This document shows positions 60,271 to 64,000 of a DNA stretch of 64,000 nucleotides, piece after piece. This DNA is from Atopomonas hussainii (GTDB lineage: Bacteria > Pseudomonadota > Gammaproteobacteria > Pseudomonadales > Pseudomonadaceae): contig NZ_FOAS01000005.1 in the NCBI RefSeq assembly GCF_900109735.1, forward strand, positions 62,001 through 126,000. Direction: 5' to 3'. The notes below the pieces were generated by a model that saw only the letters and a program-made list of their open reading frames with translations, did no database searches and was not told the origin of the DNA. Position numbers and translations under genes: made by a program. Within the stretch, counting starts at the first letter, position 1. Each line of letters opens with the position of its first letter.

Positions 60271-60720
60271 ATGCTTAAGTCAGTCAAAGTGCGGGATTAC
60301 ATGACGCGTAACTTGATTACCGTAAAGCCAGATTCTGAGCTTTTCGCGGCCATTCAATTGTTGCTCAGTCACCATATTTCCGGCACGCCGGTGGTTGATG
60401 ATACGGGCCACTTGGTGGGCATGTTGTCTGAGGGCGACTGCCTAAAAGGCATTATCGCCGGCGCCTATCACGAAGAAGTGGGTGGCCAAGTGTCGGCCTA
60501 CATGACGCGTGAACTGCAAGTGATCAGCCCCGAGGCGGATATCTTTCACGCCGCGCAGTTGTTCACCCAGCACCGTCGTCGGCGCCTGCCGGTGGTCGAG
60601 AATGATCGCTTAGTGGGACAGATTAGCCGCTGCGATGTACTGCGCGCGGTGAAAGAATTTGCTCAGCATGAACTCAAAGGCGCTGTGGTGCAGGCCGAAG
60701 AGTACACCGAGTTTCATTGA
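60271..60720 (+). CDS. CBS-domain pair protein
   Basis: 149 residues from ATG 60271 (MLKSVKVRDYMTRNLITVKP), with GGAGG 8 bases before; a GTG at 60247 is rejected. Two CBS domains (about 10-65 and 78-135): SHHISGTPVVDDTGHLVGML and QHRRRRLPVVENDRLVGQIS. Such pairs bind adenine nucleotides and regulate partner proteins; no catalytic domain is attached. Function not known. Confidence 0.88.
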   Translation: MLKSVKVRDYMTRNLITVKPDSELFAAIQLLLSHHISGTPVVDDTGHLVGMLSEGDCLKGIIAGAYHEEVGGQVSAYMTRELQVISPEADIFHAAQLFTQHRRRRLPVVENDRLVGQISRCDVLRAVKEFAQHELKGAVVQAEEYTEFH

Positions 60721-60828
60721 GCGAGGTCGGCCTATGAGTGACGAGCCAGCCGCATTGGCGCGCGGGGCAGCGGGTATGCCTGCCACGCTGGGCGAGGGCT
60801 GTACCCGACGCTTTGATCCTGAGGCTTT

Positions 60829-60866
60829 AAACGAAAACAGCGGCACCGACTTCGCCGGGGCCGCTG
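60829..60866 (-). terminator. Terminator for the minus-strand exported protein gene
   Basis: On the minus strand CAGCGGC, a 15-base loop and GCCGCTG (60838-60866) are followed by TTTTCGTTT. It lies 16 bases past the stop of the 60882-61571 gene. Confidence 0.78.
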
Positions 60867-60881
60867 CCTTGTGGCACACGC

Positions 60882-61571
60882 TTACTGCGACAGATCGCGC
60901 TGAATCTTGTCCACCACCCGCGTTACCACAAACACCACCGAGCGAGCGTTAAGGTCGCCGATGGGCTTTTTCACGTAGGCCCATTGTTGGGCGACACTTT
61001 TCAGCTTGCCTTGCATGCTGGCGTCACCGGCTAAGGCTTGGCTGATGGCTTTAAGTTCTGCATCCATTTCTTCAGTGAACTGATTCAATGGCGGCAGGCT
61101 ATCGCTTAACGCGGTGCGGTAACCATCGCCACTGGCCGAGGTGGCACGGGCAATGTACTGACCGGTGAGTAATTCCAGTTGGGCTTGCCAGCGCTGCAAA
61201 CGCTGCGCAGGGGCTAAGCTGTCAGGGGCCATATCGGCGTTGCCCAGCGCGCTGCGGTAAGCCTGCAATGCCGCGTCAAAATCAATCACGGTGTACAGCT
61301 CAAGGTAACCGGCCTCAGGATCTACGGTTAGGGTGAGCTCTTTCATCTTCTGCCAAGCCGCTTGGGCTTCGGCGGGCAAGCCGGCTGGGGTGCGATTGAC
61401 CCGCTCCACAGCTAGGTTGTAGGCCTCGCGGTCACCTTCTTGGTAACCGACCAGCAGCAGCTGATTGCGCGCGGCAAAGCCTTCGCGCAGGGTGTTCCAG
61501 GGGTAATCCGCAGCTTGGGCCAACAGCGGGCTGAAGATCAGACTGGCTGCAAGCAACAGGCGTGAAAACAT
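60882..61571 (-). CDS. Exported protein of unknown function
   Basis: 229 residues. Signal peptide about 1-20 (MFSRLLLAASLIFSPLLAQA). The mature protein is mostly helical and Ala/Gln-rich, with no cysteine and no recognised motif. Blocks include YPWNTLREGFAARNQLLLVG and LNARSVVFVVTRVVDKIQRD at the end. I do not recognise the family. It is alone on the minus strand between the CBS gene and the ATPase, with its own terminator. Confidence 0.75.
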   Translation of the reverse strand: MFSRLLLAASLIFSPLLAQAADYPWNTLREGFAARNQLLLVGYQEGDREAYNLAVERVNRTPAGLPAEAQAAWQKMKELTLTVDPEAGYLELYTVIDFDAALQAYRSALGNADMAPDSLAPAQRLQRWQAQLELLTGQYIARATSASGDGYRTALSDSLPPLNQFTEEMDAELKAISQALAGDASMQGKLKSVAQQWAYVKKPIGDLNARSVVFVVTRVVDKIQRDLSQ

Positions 61572-61823
61572 TGCGATCTCCCGTGATTGTTATTTTATTG
61601 GGCAGGCCCAAGCATACCTTGTGTTTGCGCGCAGAAAACAGCCCGCTAACAGAAAAAACCGCTCTAGCGTGGTGCTCAAACCGTGTTGTGCCGTTTGTCG
61701 GCATGCGCGCTAGCGGGCTGTGGCAACGTGCGGCCCTTTGCTTTTCTGCGCTGGGCTGTGTTTTCTTGAGGGGATTACCCCGCCAGCCGTGCGCTGGCGG
61801 TTCATACGAAGCAGGAGCAAGGC

Positions 61824-63296
61824 ATGTCAGAGACGCAGCTGAATATCGGCCAAACGTTAACCGGCGAGGTGGTTGGCCAAGCATGGCGTTTATGTAACCG
61901 GCATGGCTTGGTGGCCGGCGCCACCGGCACCGGTAAAACCGTCACCTTGCAGCGCTTGGCCGAGTCGTTCAGCCGCGCTGGGGTGAGTGTGTTTGCCGCC
62001 GATATCAAGGGCGACTTGTCTGGCTTAGGCCAGCCGGCGGCCCCCAAAGGTAAGGTCGCTGAGCGAATTGCCGGCATGCCGTGGCTGAACTTCAACCCGC
62101 AAAGCGTGCCATTAACCCTGTGGGATGTGCATGGCGAGCAAGGTTTGCCGCTGCGCACCACACTGAGTGAAATGGGCCCGCTGCTGCTGGGCAATTTGCT
62201 CGAGCTAACCGACAGCCAGCAAGCCGCCTTGTTTGCCGCCTTTAAAGTGGCCGACCGCGAAGGCTTGTTGCTGCTCGACTTAAAAGACCTCAAGGCGCTG
62301 CTCAATTGGCTGCGTGATAACCCAGATAGCCTCGGTGATGATCGCGCGTTACTCGCCTCAGCCAGTGTGCAGGCGCTATTGCGCAAGCTGGCCGTGTTGG
62401 AGCAACAAGGCGCCGAAGCCTTGTTTGGTGAACCAGCGCTGGCGCTGGAAGATGTGTTGCGCCCAGCGGCTGATGGCCAAGGCATGGTGCATTTGCTCGA
62501 TGCCACACGCTTGGTGCATGAGGCGCCGCGAGTGTATGCCAGCTTCTTACTCTGGCTATTGGCCGAGTTATTCGAGCAGTTGCCCGAGCGCGGTGATGCC
62601 GACAAGCCCGTGCTGGCGCTGTTTTTTGATGAGGCGCACCTGCTGTTTAAAGACACCCCCAAAGCCCTGCAAGAGCGTTTAGAGCAAGTCGTACGACTGA
62701 TTCGCTCTAAGGGTGTTTGCGTGTTTTTTGTTACCCAGTCGCCAGCGGATTTGCCCGATGCGATTCTCGCCCAGCTGGGCTTGCGGGTGCAGCATGGTCT
62801 GCGAGCGTTTACCGTACGTGAGCAGAAAGCCCTGCGTGCCGTGGCGGAGGGCTTTCGTGCTAACCCGGCGTTCGATAGCCAAGCGGTGCTCACTGAACTA
62901 GGCATTGGCGAGGCGCTGGTGGGTACCTTGGAAGATAAAGGCACACCGGCGGTGGTGCAGCGGGTGTTGATTGCCCCGCCAGCCTCACAGATTGGCCCGT
63001 TGACGGCGGCGCAGCGGCAAGCGCTGTTGGCTGCTAGCCCACTCAAAGCGCGTTATGCGCAGGCGTTTGATCGTGAGTCGGCTTATGAACTGCTGCTTAA
63101 ACGTGCTGAGCCGGCTGCCGAGCCCAAGGCGCAATCTGGCAAGGGCTCAGCTGAGTCGGGCATGGGAGATTTGCTCGGCGGGGCGTTAGGCTCGCTGGCT
63201 AGTCAAGTGGTGAAAAGCACCGCGCGGCAGTTGGCCAATCGGATTGGCCGCGAGCTGGTGCGCGGCTTGTTGGGCTCGCTGAAAGGGCGGCGCTAA
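61824..63296 (+). CDS. HerA/DUF853-like P-loop ATPase
   Basis: 490 residues. Walker A GATGTGKTVTLQRLAESF (about 33-50), a conserved DIKGDLSGLG, Walker B LALFFDEAHLLF (about 266-277) and FVTQSPADLPDAILAQLGLRV. It matches YjgR-type HerA/FtsK superfamily ATPases of unknown substrate (DNA or protein). The C-terminal 80 residues are Ala/Gly/Ser-rich with a basic end. An upstream 8-bp hairpin (61780-61800) lies in its leader. AGGAG precedes the ATG by 7 bases. Confidence 0.85.
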   Translation: MSETQLNIGQTLTGEVVGQAWRLCNRHGLVAGATGTGKTVTLQRLAESFSRAGVSVFAADIKGDLSGLGQPAAPKGKVAERIAGMPWLNFNPQSVPLTLWDVHGEQGLPLRTTLSEMGPLLLGNLLELTDSQQAALFAAFKVADREGLLLLDLKDLKALLNWLRDNPDSLGDDRALLASASVQALLRKLAVLEQQGAEALFGEPALALEDVLRPAADGQGMVHLLDATRLVHEAPRVYASFLLWLLAELFEQLPERGDADKPVLALFFDEAHLLFKDTPKALQERLEQVVRLIRSKGVCVFFVTQSPADLPDAILAQLGLRVQHGLRAFTVREQKALRAVAEGFRANPAFDSQAVLTELGIGEALVGTLEDKGTPAVVQRVLIAPPASQIGPLTAAQRQALLAASPLKARYAQAFDRESAYELLLKRAEPAAEPKAQSGKGSAESGMGDLLGGALGSLASQVVKSTARQLANRIGRELVRGLLGSLKGRR

Positions 63297-63335
63297 ACGC
63301 GCTATGAAATGAGTACGCCGCGGTAGGGGCGCGCA

Positions 63336-64000
63336 TTAGGCGTTCAGGCGCATGGTGGTGCGTAGCTGCAGCTCGTACTGCTGGAAGGCTTGGCGAATCA
63401 CTTCGCGTAGCTGCTCGTCCTCCCAAGGCTTGACCAGATATTTGTAAATCGAGCCTTGGTTGATTGCTTCTGTGACACTCGCTAGGTCGGTGTAACCCGA
63501 CAGCACCATGCGCACGGTGTGCGGGTGAATATCTTTTACCTTGCGGAGAAACTCGGTGCCGCTCATGCCCGGCATACGTTGGTCGGAGATGATCACTTGC
63601 ACGTTATTGCGCGCCAGCAGCTCGAAGCCTTCTTGCGCGCTGTTGGCGGTGAGAATGGTGTAGCCGTCGCGGCGTAGCAGGCGGGTCAGCGCGCGCAGAA
63701 TATTCGGTTCGTCATCCACTAACAGCAGCGTTTGCACTTGCTCTTGCGCTTGCTCGGGCAGGCTCACGCCTTGGCGGTTTTGTTGTAGGAAGGCGACGAG
63801 CTGATCTTCAGGCAGCGGTTTGCTGAAGAAAAAGCCTTGGAACTCATCACACTGGTTTTTCAGCAGGAAGTTGAACTGGCCTTCTTCTTCAACGCCTTCG
63901 GCAATCACGCCCATCGACAAGTGATGGGCCATGGCAATGATGGCTTGGGTAATCGCCGCATCGTGGCTATTGCGGATGATGTCGCTGACAAAAGAGCGGT
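63336..64000 (-). CDS. EAL domain protein with C-terminal receiver domain (partial, 3' end)
   Basis: The gene runs off the right edge; 221 codons plus the stop are visible. The first part, RSFVSDIIRNSHDAAITQAI with AEGVEEEGQFNFL and the FFFSKPLPED block, is the end of an EAL (c-di-GMP phosphodiesterase) domain. After a short linker comes a complete receiver domain (LLLVDDEPNILRALTRLLRR, phospho-acceptor Asp in ISDQRMPGMSG, switch Ser/Thr in VLSGYTD, Lys in KYLVKPWED). The receiver at the C-terminus is the reverse of the more common order. The EAL signature residues lie outside the window, so activity cannot be judged. Confidence 0.9.
   Translation of the reverse strand, partial: RSFVSDIIRNSHDAAITQAIIAMAHHLSMGVIAEGVEEEGQFNFLLKNQCDEFQGFFFSKPLPEDQLVAFLQQNRQGVSLPEQAQEQVQTLLLVDDEPNILRALTRLLRRDGYTILTANSAQEGFELLARNNVQVIISDQRMPGMSGTEFLRKVKDIHPHTVRMVLSGYTDLASVTEAINQGSIYKYLVKPWEDEQLREVIRQAFQQYELQLRTTMRLNA

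Noticed and set aside
60734-60952. 72-codon frame after the CBS gene
   Set aside because: It has a GAGG, but it runs through the terminator of the opposite gene and into that gene; no recognisable protein features.
61802-63046. Open frame of 414 codons opposite the DUF853 ATPase
   Set aside because: Ser/Arg/Cys-rich translation typical of the antisense of GC-rich genes.

Overview
The window reads as a chromosomal segment of a gammaproteobacterium close to Pseudomonas. The evidence is gene content and order: ccoNOQP-ccoG beside aer; a continuous fliLMNOPQR-flhB-flhA-flhF-fleN-fliA-cheYZAB-motCD-parC-parP-cheW run followed by ccmABCDEFGHI; alkB-gntR-smc-zipA-ligA; and mltF divergent from purL. 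All of these are Pseudomonas-type neighbourhoods. Coding density is high, no gap between annotated genes exceeds 300 bases, and I see no tRNA, rRNA, insertion sequence, prophage or CRISPR array. GC content looks moderate for the group (impression, not computed). I cannot name the species.

Layout. 1-6.1 kb: cbb3-type oxidase cluster (ccoG partial, ccoP, ccoQ, ccoO, ccoN, all minus), a small alpha/beta hydrolase and the Aer-type redox receptor, whose upstream region carries a good sigma28 (FliA) promoter. 6.3-7.4 kb: rlmM. 7.5-27.5 kb: flagellar export/switch, regulatory and chemotaxis genes on the plus strand, with canonical sigma54 promoters in front of fliL and flhA, ending at a terminator after a DUF2802 gene. 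27.7-30 kb: a cysteine-less rhodanese-like exported protein, then (minus) fliK and a stand-alone FlhB C-terminal-domain protein. 30.1-37.0 kb: complete system I cytochrome c maturation operon ccmABCDEFGHI, including short ccmD, ending at a bidirectional terminator. 37.1-43 kb: accessory zone with a voltage-gated potassium-channel-like protein plus chromate transporter, a 7-TM AraC-type regulator, a sterol-desaturase/fatty-acid-hydroxylase protein, an AlkB alkane hydroxylase and a divergent GntR/FadR-type regulator. 43.6-50.6 kb: smc, zipA, ligA. 50.6-63.3 kb: small unknown genes, mltF, purL, a CDGSH protein, an exported family 1 glycosidase, a YqfO-like protein, purU, a CBS protein, an unknown exported protein and a HerA/DUF853-like ATPase. 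63.3-64 kb: end of an EAL protein with a C-terminal receiver domain.

The genes work together in two main themes. One is polar flagellum assembly and chemotaxis: export gate, switch, FlhF/FleN placement and number control, FliA, Che signalling, MotCD stator, and ParC/ParP polar array positioning. The other is microaerobic respiration: the CcoO and CcoP c-type subunits need the Ccm system for haem attachment, and Aer steers the cell by redox state.

The most interesting pattern I found is a short acidic D-[DE]-x-x-x-L-L peptide recurring in FliM (N-terminus), FliN (N-terminus), CheZ (C-terminus) and three times in the CheA linker. In FliM and CheZ this peptide is the known CheY-docking site. 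In CheA the repeats sit where a P2 domain would be expected, suggesting a multivalent CheY (or ParP) docking scaffold. This is inference and needs testing. Most of the window is otherwise well-understood core genome.
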